Positions 51,541-61,892 are shown, counted from the stretch's first letter. The stretch: DNA of 64,000 nt from Psoroptes ovis (GCA_002943765.1 PQWQ01000004.1:62001-126000), one strand, 5' to 3'. Notes: generated from the letters alone by a model not told the origin. Made by a program: numbers and translations.

Positions 51541-53619
51541 ATGATGAGAATAAAAAATATTGATGATTCAATAATACATTCAATGATAATCAATGATTTT
51601 GATTATTATTATTATTATTATTATTATCAAAATGATGAATTGAAAATGATGAATGCACAAATATTGAATGCAGATTCAAATCATTTTATCATTAAACAAA
51701 TGAAACAAATGTTTGATCGTTGGCGACATAAACCTGATAATCATAAGATGGCCAATCGTATGGCATCAATGAATAATAATAATAATAATAATAATAATAC
51801 TGTGATAAATTTGTACAATGAAATAAATAATAGTGATATTAATATTTCAAGTAACCATAATGATGATCTCTTTAATAATCATAGACAACACTCTATTAAT
51901 ACAATTCATAATAATTTTGATATAAAATATGATGATCAATCGATATATCATTGTAATCTATCCAATTCAAAGCATTTTAGTCGTCAATCATCGAGATCAT
52001 CATCATCATCATCATTAATATCAATATTATCATTATTATTATCATCAACAACGATATTGAAATCATTGATTTTATCGATATTAATGTTATTATCAATATC
52101 AACATCATTTGTCGATTGTCGTCATTATATAGCACCAGGTCCATGTACTTGGACACATATTATGTCCAATAATCGTGATAATCGTTTCAAGTCATTGAAT
52201 AATGAAAATTTAAATATTCCATCGACATCGACCGAATCGACGAATGATTTCGATATATCATTACATTGTTCAATACCAGTATTGACGCCTTTTACCTTAA
52301 ATATATCACTGATTGATTCTCAGCACACAAAACAACTCTCAATTAATTGTTTTAATCCAAATTTGAATCGAAATTTCGATACAAATACAAATAATGACAA
52401 TAATGTCGATCATGATCATCAAACATTAAATCAACAGCTATATAATGCACAAATATTTCAATTTGATGATCCACAAACATCAATCAATCGACAATCAATA
52501 TTTCCACAATCATTACGATCATCATTGTCTTATCAGCGGTCAACATTATATAATCATAATGGTCAAAACCGGCAGCCACAACAAATATTTGAACATTTAA
52601 ATCAATTACAATCATTACAGATCGATAGTTGCCTATTCGATCGTATACCATCAGACACATTCCGTGGTTTGTCATCATTGAAAAATTTGACAATTCGCCG
52701 TGCATCTCTGAATCGTAACAATGATGATAATAATAATAACGATGAAAGTTTAATAATTGAATCTAATTCATTTCGCTATGTGGAATCAACGATAGAGAAT
52801 TTAGATTTAAGTCAAAATTATATTGAAACATTGCCCAATGATTTGTTTTGCCCATTCTTAACATTACATACTTTGAATTTATCATACAATTATCTGAATA
52901 ATTTGGCCAGTTTTGGTTTGATCGATCCGGCAACTGGCCGTTTATGTTTGCAAGAATTATATCATTTAGATTTGTCATCCAATCGTTTGGAATTTGTTCC
53001 CGAAACCAGTGGTGTGGCTGCATTAAAAAATTTACAACATTTAAATTTATCATCAAATCATATTAGTGAAATAACTGAATTGGCATTTTCAGCATTACGC
53101 CGTTTGAACGTATTGGATTTATCATCGAATCGTTTGCGTATACTACCAGCACGTATGTTTCGCGATTCAGATGAATTAAGAGAATTATATTTATCAAATA
53201 ATGGCCTTATCGAATTACCAGTTGGATTGTTTCAAGGTCTTTCCAAATTACAAATATTAAATATTGGACATAATCAAATTACATCCGATACATTAACAAT
53301 AGAAACATTTGCCGATTTGATACGTGTGATCGTATTGAATTTATCCAATAATAATCTTAAACATTTACCATCAGGAATGTTTCAAAATCAATATTCATTA
53401 CAAATATTATCATTAGAAAATAATCAATTAGAAACAATTGATGATAATGTATTTTCAACATTATATAATTTACATAAATTAAATCTATCCGGTAATCGAT
53501 TTCGTCATTTACCTGCATCAATATTATCTGGACTATTTGTTATACAAGATTTATTACTATCGAATAATCAATTAGAACATATACAAGAAGATGCATTTAA
53601 AAATTGTAGCAATTTACAG
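51541..53619 (+). CDS. Toll-like receptor (Toll-6/7/8/18w class), exon 1
   Basis: This exon encodes residues 1-693 of a predicted 2,170-residue transmembrane receptor. Long-form Tolls act at the cell surface in developmental patterning and sometimes immunity. The ATG at 51541 follows an in-frame TAA directly, so the ORF is complete. Residues 1-160 are hydrophilic with Tyr, Asn and Ser runs. A hydrophobic segment at about 161-190 (ILSLLLS...LILSILMLLS, then CRHYIAPGPC) looks like the signal sequence, unusually far from the start; translation may begin at a later Met. From about residue 350 the leucine-rich repeats begin (consensus LxxLxLSxNxL, for example LDLSSNRLEFVP, LNLSSNHISEI). The ORF reads on into the intron as a non-LRR hydrophobic tail, but CAG|GTTTGT at 53619/53620 is a good donor, and splicing continues the repeat exactly in phase 0. 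Confidence 0.92.
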
Positions 53620-54009
53620 GTTTGTGTGACATATTTCTATTCTATTCTATTTTTTTTTCTCATATTTTCAAATCATAATTGAAAAACTAAGCTTTTCACA
53701 TAAACTGTTCATCATCATCATCTGTTACCAAATGTGTTTTTTCTTTTTCATTTATTATTTTTGTGATTATTATTATTATCAATAATTAATGACACACAAT
53801 TGATGTTGGTAAAATTTAATTTATTCTTGATTGATACATTCTTCATAATTAATTTTTGAGAAAATTATACCCACACACTTACACACACATCAGGCACAGA
53901 TTCTAATTAATTTTCTGTCGATTCTGTCTGTGTATATATATATTGGTACCAAATGTTGACAAATTTTTCTAATTATTTGTTTTTTATTTCTTTTATTTTT
54001 TGCCCATAG
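53620..54009 (+). other. phase-0 intron in the Toll-like gene
   Basis: A 390-bp intron with donor CAG|GTTTGT and acceptor TTTTTTGCCCATAG|AAT, very T-rich. Removing it joins NCSNLQ to NLDLSSNRL, which restores an uninterrupted LRR. It contains GT/AC and ATT simple repeats but no MITE. Confidence 0.9.
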
Positions 54010-57000
54010 AATCTTGATTTATCATCAAATCGTTTGACAACCATACCCGTAGCATTACACTCGTTGAATAAATTGAAACGATTGAATTTGAGTGGTAATA
54101 AATTTACCACATGGATCGATTCATCATCATTGATTGCATCGAAATTGATATCAATCGATTTGAGTGATAATTATTTGGTCAATATTACTCGCCATGCATT
54201 ACGTCCGATTGCAAAAACATTGAAAAAATTATATCTGAATGGTAATCGTTTACGAACGCTGGATAAAGATTTATTTATTGATGTTCGACAATCATTACGA
54301 GTATTGCGATTAGATTATAATGAATTGATTGATATGAAATCATTGTCAAAATATGCATCAATCGAACAATTGGAATATTTACAAATATTGAATATTAGTT
54401 ATAATCAAATCAAAATATTCGATTATTCAATGTTGCCTTCAAATTTGATTGTCTTGGATATTTCTGGTAATCAAATAGAAACATTGGGACAATTTAATAA
54501 AATTAATAATGAACAACAACAACAACAACAACATATCGAAAAAGAGTCAAACTTGGAACAGCTCGATTGTAATAATAATCATATAACTGAATTAACATCA
54601 CAATCATTACCAAATTCAATACGAATTTTGAATATTCGTTATAATAATATCAAAAAAATTGATCAATTTACATTCGTAGCCAAACATAATATAACATTTG
54701 TTGATTTACGAAATAATTCATTGCGACGTATTGATAATAATGCATTCCGTTTGGGTGTACAGCGGCCATCAACCAATCACTACAATCATCATCAACAATC
54801 AATATTATCAATTGATCTAAATAATGATAATGATGATGATATAAATGCTGCAAACATTATTTATAACAACAACAATTTACCAGCACCAATATTTTTAATA
54901 TCAAATAATCCATATTATTGTGATTGTACAATGGAATGGCTGCAACGTGTTAATCAATTAGTTGGCGGCATAACTGGTTCAGGTACCATATCGACATATC
55001 CAAAAATTGGTGATCTAGATTTGATTGAATGTGAATTACCATTTTCAAGACAATCATTATCAATCAATATTATTAGTAATAATAATAAGACAGCAATATT
55101 AAATGATTCAAAAACGCCAACAACAACGACAACAACAAATTCAAATCAATATATTCGATTATTGAATGCTAATTCATCAAATTTTCTATGTCGATATCGA
55201 TCACATTGTTTTGCATTATGTCATTGTTGTGAATTTGATGCTTGCGATTGTGAAATGATGTGTCCGGAAAATTGTACATGTTATTATGATCAAACATGGA
55301 ATACAAACATTGTTGATTGTAGTGGTGGTCGTTATAATCAAGTGCCTTTACGTATACCAATGGATGTAACATCATTGTATTTGGATGGTAATCATTTACA
55401 AACGCTCAATGCTCATACATTTATTGGCCGAAAAAATTTACGTATTTTACATTTGAATAATTCAATGATTGAAACCATAACAAATCGTAGTTTTAATGGT
55501 TTAGTTTATTTAGAAGAATTGCATTTAGAATTTAATCAATTAACAGGTTTATATGGCTATGAATTTGATAGTCTACATTATTTGAATGTATTGAATTTAC
55601 ATCATAATCGTATTACATTTATTGATGAACGAACATTCCAATCATTACGTTCATTACAATCGTTACGTATCGATCATAATTATTTACAACAATTCGGTCA
55701 ATGGTTTTCAATGAATATTGATAGCGCGCTATCATCACTGTCGCCATCATCAACATCATTGATAAATCAACATCAACACCATATCTTACATCATCATCGT
55801 CATCATCAAAATAAATTATTATTACGAATAGATAATAATCCATGGTCATGTCAATGTTCATCGTTATCGATTATGTATGAAACCCTCTGGCAATTAAGAC
55901 AACGTATTCAAATCATCGATTATCAACAAGTACGCTGTCAGCCCAATGGTTCAACATTGTTTGTTGGCGGTTCGGCAAATCATTTAATCGATAAATGTAA
56001 TCTAACAAGACAATATTATTTGATGTTAAATACACCTCCAACATCTTCATCAGCATCAATGACAACAACCAAAGCGCCATCTTCAACCATAGAATCATCA
56101 TTTGGTCCAATAAAGCCATTAATAGATCAATCATCATCATCATCGATGGCGCATCAAGATCATTATCCTGCAACAGCTAGACCGCCAACACCACCAGCTC
56201 CACCGTTACAATCAACATCAACTCAATCACCGCATCAACCAATATATCCTCAAAATAATTTTGATTCGATTTATCATCATCAATCATCAAGACCAATGAA
56301 TCCGTCAACAATAAACAATAATAACAATAAGAATGATAATACACGTATTCATGTTATATCACCAATGATGCCTAATACTAATAATAACAATGATAATGAT
56401 GATGAGAATGATCCAGATCTTATTTATCAACCAATTGATTTATTGGGCGGTTTAAGGCCAAAATTATTGCCAACAAATAATGATAATAATAATAATAATA
56501 ATAATACCGGATATTGGCCATCTGGTTCACATTTTTCAATACCATCATCTTCATCATCGTCATCATCATCATCATCCATTTCATTTAATTCAAAATCATG
56601 GTTTTGGATGATTTTAATGCCAACAATTTTATTGATTTTATGTACATTTATCATTTTGACTGTACGTTATAAACAAGATATTCAGCTATGGTTTTATGGC
56701 CGTTATGGTATACGATTATTTGAATCTGGTTTATGTTTCGGTACTGGTGATAGTGCATCTGGTTCTTCTGGTTCTGGTTCGATTGGTTCATCGCGTTCAC
56801 GTAGACGTGCTGGTCGTAATGGTTTTAATGATAATTATGTTCGCGATAGTGAAAAGCTATTCGATGCATTTGTAATATATGCCAAGCAAGATGAATCATT
56901 CGTAGCACAACAATTAGCTGCTGAGCTAGAATGTGGTTATCCACCGTATCGTTTGTGTTTACGTTATCGTGATTTACCTGCACCAACAAATGTAGATTCA

Positions 57001-58443
57001 TTATCAACGTCTCCTGGTTCGGGTACGATTGCTGTTCTGTCAACAAAAGATCATGGCTATGCATTCGATGCTGTCACTCAGGCTATCGAATGTTCTCGCC
57101 GTACATTGGTGGTGATATCTGAGCAATTTTTGCAATCAGAATGGTGTAAATTTGAATTGAAAGCTGCACATCAAGAAACATTGACCAGTTGTAAGACACA
57201 TCGATTGATTGTTGTTGTGGTTCCAAGTCATATTCAACAGCAGCATAATCAGCAGCAACCATTAGTCGCATCATCAATTACATCACCATCATTGACTTCG
57301 ACACCAATCACAAATAATAATGCCAATAATAATTCAACTGCAAAACAAGCAGAGTCTTTATTACAACGTTTAGATTCAGAAACAAAAACCTGTATTCGTG
57401 GTGTCACAATTTTAACATGGCAAGAACGACGTTTTTGGGAGAAATTACGTTTTGCAATGCCAGCTAATTCTACCATTGGCGGCGGCAGTGGTGGCAGTAC
57501 TGGCGGTGGATCATCATCAGGTGTAATCGGATCAATGAGTGGTGCACTTGGCTCATTCACGTTCGGTACGGCCAACAACTCGACAACGGGTCGACATCAA
57601 TCGAATGTACATATTCCAGTTGTTGATAGTTTGAAAGGTCGTACATCAACTGTTGTTGTGACCAATTGTGGTTATCCAACATTAGCCGCATCATCGCTCA
57701 GTTCATCATCATCATTAGCTCGTAGCTCTGTTTTGTATGATACAACCACATTAAACAACAATCAACAACAACAACAAATATATCAACATCATTATCATTA
57801 TGCACAATTACCGCCATCCATAACAAATCAAACATCACAAACAGATCGTTCAATAATAAATCAATCGACAATGTCTTTACATAAATTGAACAAAACAACA
57901 AATCAAACAAATATCAACAACAACAACAACAACAACAGTGAACAAGGTTCAATGTCTAAAAATGCATTCAATAATAGCAATGTGACAAAACCATTACCGC
58001 CACCACCAAATCAACCATTACCGCCATTACCATTAGTCAATAATAATAATAATAATTCAATAATACAATCAGCAACATCCACAACAACGTTAACATCATC
58101 CACATATAATTCAATCATACAAAGTCCATTATTGCATTCACAACAATCACAACAACAACATTATCATCAGCAATCATCGATTGATTCACAACAGCAACAG
58201 CATCAACAATCGATGAATCAAGCGCCACCACCTTATGTTGAATATACAAATCAACAACAGCAGCAGCAGCAGCAGCAATTAATCCATAACAGCAGCAGTA
58301 ACGATGCGAATGATTTACATTTGAATAATCATCAAACAATGTTGAATTTACATGCAAGAAGCTCACAGCATTCACAACAACATTCACAACAACAACAACC
58401 ACAATCATATTTTATGACACATCGTTCACGTGCTCCTTTATGA
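54010..58443 (+). CDS. Toll-like receptor (Toll-6/7/8/18w class), exon 2
   Basis: Encodes residues 694-2170. LRRs continue to about 940. The first LRRCT (YYCDCTMEWL, about 995) ends at about 1034. A cysteine-rich LRRNT (CHCCEFDACDCEMMCPENC, then DQTWNTNIVDCSG, about 1086-1134) is a close match to long-form Toll-6/7/8/18w. A short second LRR block (about 1149-1260) and second LRRCT (NPWSCQC, about 1300-1367) follow, then a Ser/Pro/Asn linker and a transmembrane helix (about 1557-1580). The TIR domain spans about 1641-1844: box 1 LFDAFVIYA, box 2 LCLRYRDLP, later SEWCKFELKAAH and box 3 FWEKLRFAMP. It is about 50-60 residues longer than usual because of two in-frame insertions (about 1684-1707 and a Gln/Asn/Thr-rich one before LDSETK). 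The roughly 326-residue tail is Gln/Asn/Ser-rich with a proline block near 2021-2034 and PPPY at 2099-2102. Class assignment is firm; the specific orthologue is not resolved. Confidence 0.93.
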   Translation, partial: NLDLSSNRLTTIPVALHSLNKLKRLNLSGNKFTTWIDSSSLIASKLISIDLSDNYLVNITRHALRPIAKTLKKLYLNGNRLRTLDKDLFIDVRQSLRVLRLDYNELIDMKSLSKYASIEQLEYLQILNISYNQIKIFDYSMLPSNLIVLDISGNQIETLGQFNKINNEQQQQQQHIEKESNLEQLDCNNNHITELTSQSLPNSIRILNIRYNNIKKIDQFTFVAKHNITFVDLRNNSLRRIDNNAFRLGVQRPSTNHYNHHQQSILSIDLNNDNDDDINAANIIYNNNNLPAPIFLISNNPYYCDCTMEWLQRVNQLVGGITGSGTISTYPKIGDLDLIECELPFSRQSLSINIISNNNKTAILNDSKTPTTTTTTNSNQYIRLLNANSSNFLCRYRSHCFALCHCCEFDACDCEMMCPENCTCYYDQTWNTNIVDCSGGRYNQVPLRIPMDVTSLYLDGNHLQTLNAHTFIGRKNLRILHLNNSMIETITNRSFNGLVYLEELHLEFNQLTGLYGYEFDSLHYLNVLNLHHNRITFIDERTFQSLRSLQSLRIDHNYLQQFGQWFSMNIDSALSSLSPSSTSLINQHQHHILHHHRHHQNKLLLRIDNNPWSCQCSSLSIMYETLWQLRQRIQIIDYQQVRCQPNGSTLFVGGSANHLIDKCNLTRQYYLMLNTPPTSSSASMTTTKAPSSTIESSFGPIKPLIDQSSSSSMAHQDHYPATARPPTPPAPPLQSTSTQSPHQPIYPQNNFDSIYHHQSSRPMNPSTINNNNNKNDNTRIHVISPMMPNTNNNNDNDDENDPDLIYQPIDLLGGLRPKLLPTNNDNNNNNNNTGYWPSGSHFSIPSSSSSSSSSSSISFNSKSWFWMILMPTILLILCTFIILTVRYKQDIQLWFYGRYGIRLFESGLCFGTGDSASGSSGSGSIGSSRSRRRAGRNGFNDNYVRDSEKLFDAFVIYAKQDESFVAQQLAAELECGYPPYRLCLRYRDLPAPTNVDSLSTSPGSGTIAVLSTKDHGYAFDAVTQAIECSRRTLVVISEQFLQSEWCKFELKAAHQETLTSCKTHRLIVVVVPSHIQQQHNQQQPLVASSITSPSLTSTPITNNNANNNSTAKQAESLLQRLDSETKTCIRGVTILTWQERRFWEKLRFAMPANSTIGGGSGGSTGGGSSSGVIGSMSGALGSFTFGTANNSTTGRHQSNVHIPVVDSLKGRTSTVVVTNCGYPTLAASSLSSSSSLARSSVLYDTTTLNNNQQQQQIYQHHYHYAQLPPSITNQTSQTDRSIINQSTMSLHKLNKTTNQTNINNNNNNNSEQGSMSKNAFNNSNVTKPLPPPPNQPLPPLPLVNNNNNNSIIQSATSTTTLTSSTYNSIIQSPLLHSQQSQQQHYHQQSSIDSQQQQHQQSMNQAPPPYVEYTNQQQQQQQQQLIHNSSSNDANDLHLNNHQTMLNLHARSSQHSQQHSQQQQPQSYFMTHRSRAPL

Positions 58444-58895
58444 AAATAATACACGTGTTTTAATTGTCTTGTCTTAATTGTAATTAATTTATTAATTATT
58501 TATTTATTCATTAAGTTTTTAAATGAATGAAAATTTTTCACCAACAACAACAACACATTCACAAACTATTTTCGTTTTATTCGGCCCTTTATATTAAATA
58601 TATTGTTACATATGTTTACTTACTTATACTTACCATACCATATACCATACACCATACCATTGTCATCATCAACACTTTAAATATCTAAATATTTACATTC
58701 TATTCATTTTGTATTATGTTCATCATCATCATTTTTTTTCTCCTGGAAATTTTCTTGGAAATTTTTCTGTAAATTATAATCATCGATTATTATTATTATT
58801 ATTAATTGTCATCATTATAATCATTATCAATTTTCTTATTTCTTTTCGATGAATTTTTTTTTATTATTTAAAATAAAATTATTTTCAAACAAAAA
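58444..58895 (+). other. putative 3'UTR of the Toll-like gene
   Basis: AT-rich sequence after the TGA at 58441-58443, without an ORF. An AATAAA at about 58872-58877 is the nearest plausible polyadenylation signal, although this hexamer is frequent in such sequence. Confidence 0.4.
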
Positions 58896-59390
58896 TTGTG
58901 ATTTCAATCAATGTCAAATGTCAAATATTTTATTTCGTCAAAAATCCACTTGGTAATAAGAAATTATTAAGAAATTATTAAATATATGAATATTTGAAGC
59001 AAGCAAACAGGCAAGCAAACAGGCAAACAAGCCAACAAACAAAAATTCAAGAACAAAACAAAGAAAATTGATTGATTGATTGATCGATAGGTTATTGATT
59101 GGTTATTATAAAGTTCAAATCACATTAAATTTGATTTGAACTATTGATATAAGCCATTGATTTTCGAATTTTGAATGAAATAAGAAATTAATAATTGATG
59201 ATAAGTAAATTGATTAATATTAAAACTATCGAAAAATTAATTTTTTTGAATGAAATATCGATTGTTTTTCTTTTTGTCGTCCATGCTTTAATCAATTGTT
59301 GTTTTGATAATTTTGAACGCTTAGTTATGTTGTTGTTGTTGTTTAATTGTTGTTTTTAAGAAGTGATTGTCAGCAAAAATTGCTGTATTT
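58896..59390. other. intergenic region between convergent genes
   Basis: A short gap between the 3' ends of the Toll-like and chitin-binding genes. It holds simple repeats (AAGCAAACAGGC-type near 58996-59040, ATTG runs near 59070) and no ORF. On the minus strand an ATTAAA (plus-strand TTTAAT at 59342-59347), about 45 bp after the stop of the chitin-binding gene, could be its polyadenylation signal. Confidence 0.45.
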
Positions 59391-59966
59391 TTAGCAAGCT
59401 ACATTATACCACCAATCACAAACACCATTTTTCGAATTGAAAACAGTACCGATTGGACATAAAAATGAATGCATTTGACCATTTTGACAAATATGCCATA
59501 CTTGACAGCCAGTTTCTTCATCAGCATAAACACCATCAGTTCTTTGGTTGCCACATTCGAATGATGTTTTCGGTATAGATGATAGTGTTGCTTTTTGTTG
59601 ACCAGCCATTATCGATGATCCACCAAATGTTGATGAATGATTTGCTCGTTTTAATGATTTTCTACCATTTTTATTTGCATTCGAAACATAATTGGCAATC
59701 AATGAATTATGATGATGATGATGATGATTACTATTTATCGATTCCGATGTTTCAATCATATCATCTGACGACGATGACATATTATAATCGGTAAAATATG
59801 AATCATCATCATCATTTTCATTTTCAGCCGATGATGTTAACGATTGCGAGTATTCATCATTATTATTATTATTATTATTATTATGATCAGATTTATTTCT
59901 TAAAGAATTTCTTGATTTTTTCGATTTTCTTTTACGATTATTTCCACCCCTACGTCTTGTTTTGTT
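59391..59966 (-). CDS. CBM14 (peritrophin-A) chitin-binding protein, last exon (partial)
   Basis: The final exon of a probably secreted chitin-binding protein. The C-terminus carries one complete peritrophin-A/CBM14 domain: CGNQRTDGV...GCQVWHIC...FLCPIGTVF...GVCDWWYNVAC, then the TAA. Cysteine spacing is C-x15-C-x5-C-x9-C-x12-C-x7-C, within the family pattern. Proteins with this domain bind chitin in cuticle, tracheae or gut peritrophic matrix. A single C-terminal domain recalls the one-domain cuticular proteins analogous to peritrophins (CPAP1). The open frame extends upstream of the first ATG (59780) to 59966, where TTTTCTTCTTAG on the minus strand gives a clean acceptor. The extra residues are basic and Asn-rich (NKTRRRGGNNRKRKSKKSRN, then Asn, Asp and Ser runs), so the exon starts at the splice site rather than at that ATG. 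The upstream exons and signal peptide were not found. Confidence 0.85.
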   Translation of the reverse strand, partial: NKTRRRGGNNRKRKSKKSRNSLRNKSDHNNNNNNNNDEYSQSLTSSAENENDDDDSYFTDYNMSSSSDDMIETSESINSNHHHHHHNSLIANYVSNANKNGRKSLKRANHSSTFGGSSIMAGQQKATLSSIPKTSFECGNQRTDGVYADEETGCQVWHICQNGQMHSFLCPIGTVFNSKNGVCDWWYNVAC

Positions 59967-60043
59967 CTAAGAAGAAAAAAAAAACGAAACAATAATCAAT
60001 GCGAATATAATAATTAATTTTTAGAAAAATTAGTGCTGTATTC

Positions 60044-60081
60044 AAATTTCAAAGAAATTCATTTGAATTTCTTTGAAATTT
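60044..60081. repeat. 18-bp-arm palindrome
   Basis: AAATTTCAAAGAAATTCA and its exact complement TGAATTTCTTTGAAATTT are separated by 2 bp. The core CAAAGAAATTC also forms the arms of a similar fold-back at about 45639-45682. Confidence 0.8.
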
Positions 60082-60475
60082 TTAAGACTATTGAAAATAT
60101 TCATTTCATTTGATTCATATATTCAAATGTCCTATTCATATATTCAAATGAATTCAAGCATTCAATTTTTTTGAAGAACAAAAAAAAATTTGATAAATTG
60201 ATTTCGATTCATAGTTGAATAATAACAACTTTTCTATTCCTTTAAATAATAATAATTAATTGTTTCGCAGAGATTCTTATTTTTGTGAATAAATAATAAC
60301 AATTCTAAGATTCTTTTGTGTGATTTTTCACATTTAGTTGATGAGAATAATACAAAAGAAGAAGAATGAATGGATGAAATAATTTTAAATTTTTTAATTT
60401 TTTGTGATTTTCTTTTCCTCTGGTAAGTCCCAATGTTTTAAAAAATAATAATGATATTCTTCTCCATGAATATCA

Positions 60476-60555
60476 TTAGGTTATCCGAAAAGTTCTTACC
60501 GATTTTCCAATTATTTTCCACGATATAATCGGCAAAAACTTTTCGGACAATCTAA
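60476..60555 (+). mobile_element. palindromic mariner-like MITE, subfamily B
   Basis: TTAGGTTATCCGAAAAG to CTTTTCGGACAATCTAA. Core ACCGATTTTCCAATTATTTTC and ATAATCGGC. CA precedes and TA follows. Confidence 0.88.
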
Positions 60556-60760
60556 TACGATGTATTGTTTAAAAAATATATAAAGAACATGAGTTGAAAT
60601 GTTCACATCTTTTCGTTGAATAATAAAATAGCATTGAAATGTTTTTGAAAAAAGAAAAGAAATGATAATAATAATAATGACAATGTGAAATAATCATCAT
60701 CATCATCATTTTGTGGCACACAACAAAAGCAATTGTCTTTTGTAGAAAGCGAAAGAATTA

Positions 60761-60840
60761 TTAGGTTGTCCGGAAAGTTTTTGCCGATTATATCGTAGAA
60801 AATCATTGGAAAATCGGCAAGAACTTTTCGGACAATCTAA
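60761..60840 (-). mobile_element. palindromic mariner-like MITE, subfamily B
   Basis: TTAGGTTGTCCGGAAAG to CTTTTCGGACAATCTAA, TA on both sides. Core GCCGATTATATCGTAG and GAAAATCGGC, reverse orientation. It lies 205 bp from the preceding copy, which has the opposite orientation. Confidence 0.9.
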
Positions 60841-61108
60841 TATTTCATATTTTACTGATTTTTTCTTAGATTCCAATTCTTTGAGAAAAATCTTTGTGTG
60901 CTAAAATTCAATCCACTACAAATGGCAACATGATTGCAATTGTGTGTATTGTGTGTATGTGGAGAACAACAGCATAGAAAAGACCATCAATTACCGAATC
61001 AAAATCGATTAAATTTTTTTTTCGGAGAGAAATGTGTGTGTGTGTTTGTGTAGAGCATCATCTATACGACCCGATTATTACATAAATTAAATTCATGTAA
61101 TAAAATAG

Positions 61109-61194
61109 ATAGATTGTCCGAAAAGTTTTCGACCAATTTATTGATTGAAAAACAATCATGAAAATTGGTCGAAAACTTTTCGGACAACCCAGAA
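61109..61194 (+). mobile_element. palindromic mariner-like MITE, subfamily C
   Basis: The outer stem GATTGTCCGAAAAGTTTTCG and its complement are nearly perfect. The inner stem is GACCAATTT with AAATTGGTC instead of GCCGATTTT, around a loop with ATTGATTGAAAAAC. TA follows on the right. It is the best copy of subfamily C. Confidence 0.85.
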
Positions 61195-61892
61195 TAGATA
61201 GATAGATAGATACCCGAAAGTGGCAATTATAAATTGGTTTCAAGGTTTTTTTTTAAAAGATAAATGAAGAAAATTGGTCTGAGTGAATAAGCAGTGAAAA
61301 AAGTGAAATTTTCTGATGATGAACCAGAATCAAAGAGAGAGAACATTAAGAAATTTTTCTTGAACAAATTTCAAATATATGTATGTGTGTGTGTGTGTGT
61401 GTATGTGTTCAAATGTGCTAATTGGTTCTTACATGAACATTTTTCGATTTTCAAGCAAGCAAAAACTCTTAAACAATGCAATTCATTATTATTATTATTG
61501 TTCAACGCTTCCAATTTCAAGAATATTCTTTGATTTGTTGTACGATTCAATTCAATTCAACAACAACAACAACAACTCGAAATGATTATTTATCTATTTT
61601 TTATATAAATGCTTTTTATCATCACCGAATCACGGCCTCATCCATTCAATTGTTGCCCCCTTTCGAAAATTTATCATGGAATTTAATCATTAATTTCATT
61701 TATTTTATTTTTTTTCTTTTCTTCTAAACTCTCATTTTGTTCACTACAGATCAATTCAAGATGATAAGAATAAGAAGAGAATATTTTAGAGTTGAATTTT
61801 TGTTCCAAAAAAACTTCTTAAAGACGATAATAATAATGACAATAGCAGCCGTACATATCATCTTGAAATATTGTTTTTTTTCTTTGAAAATA

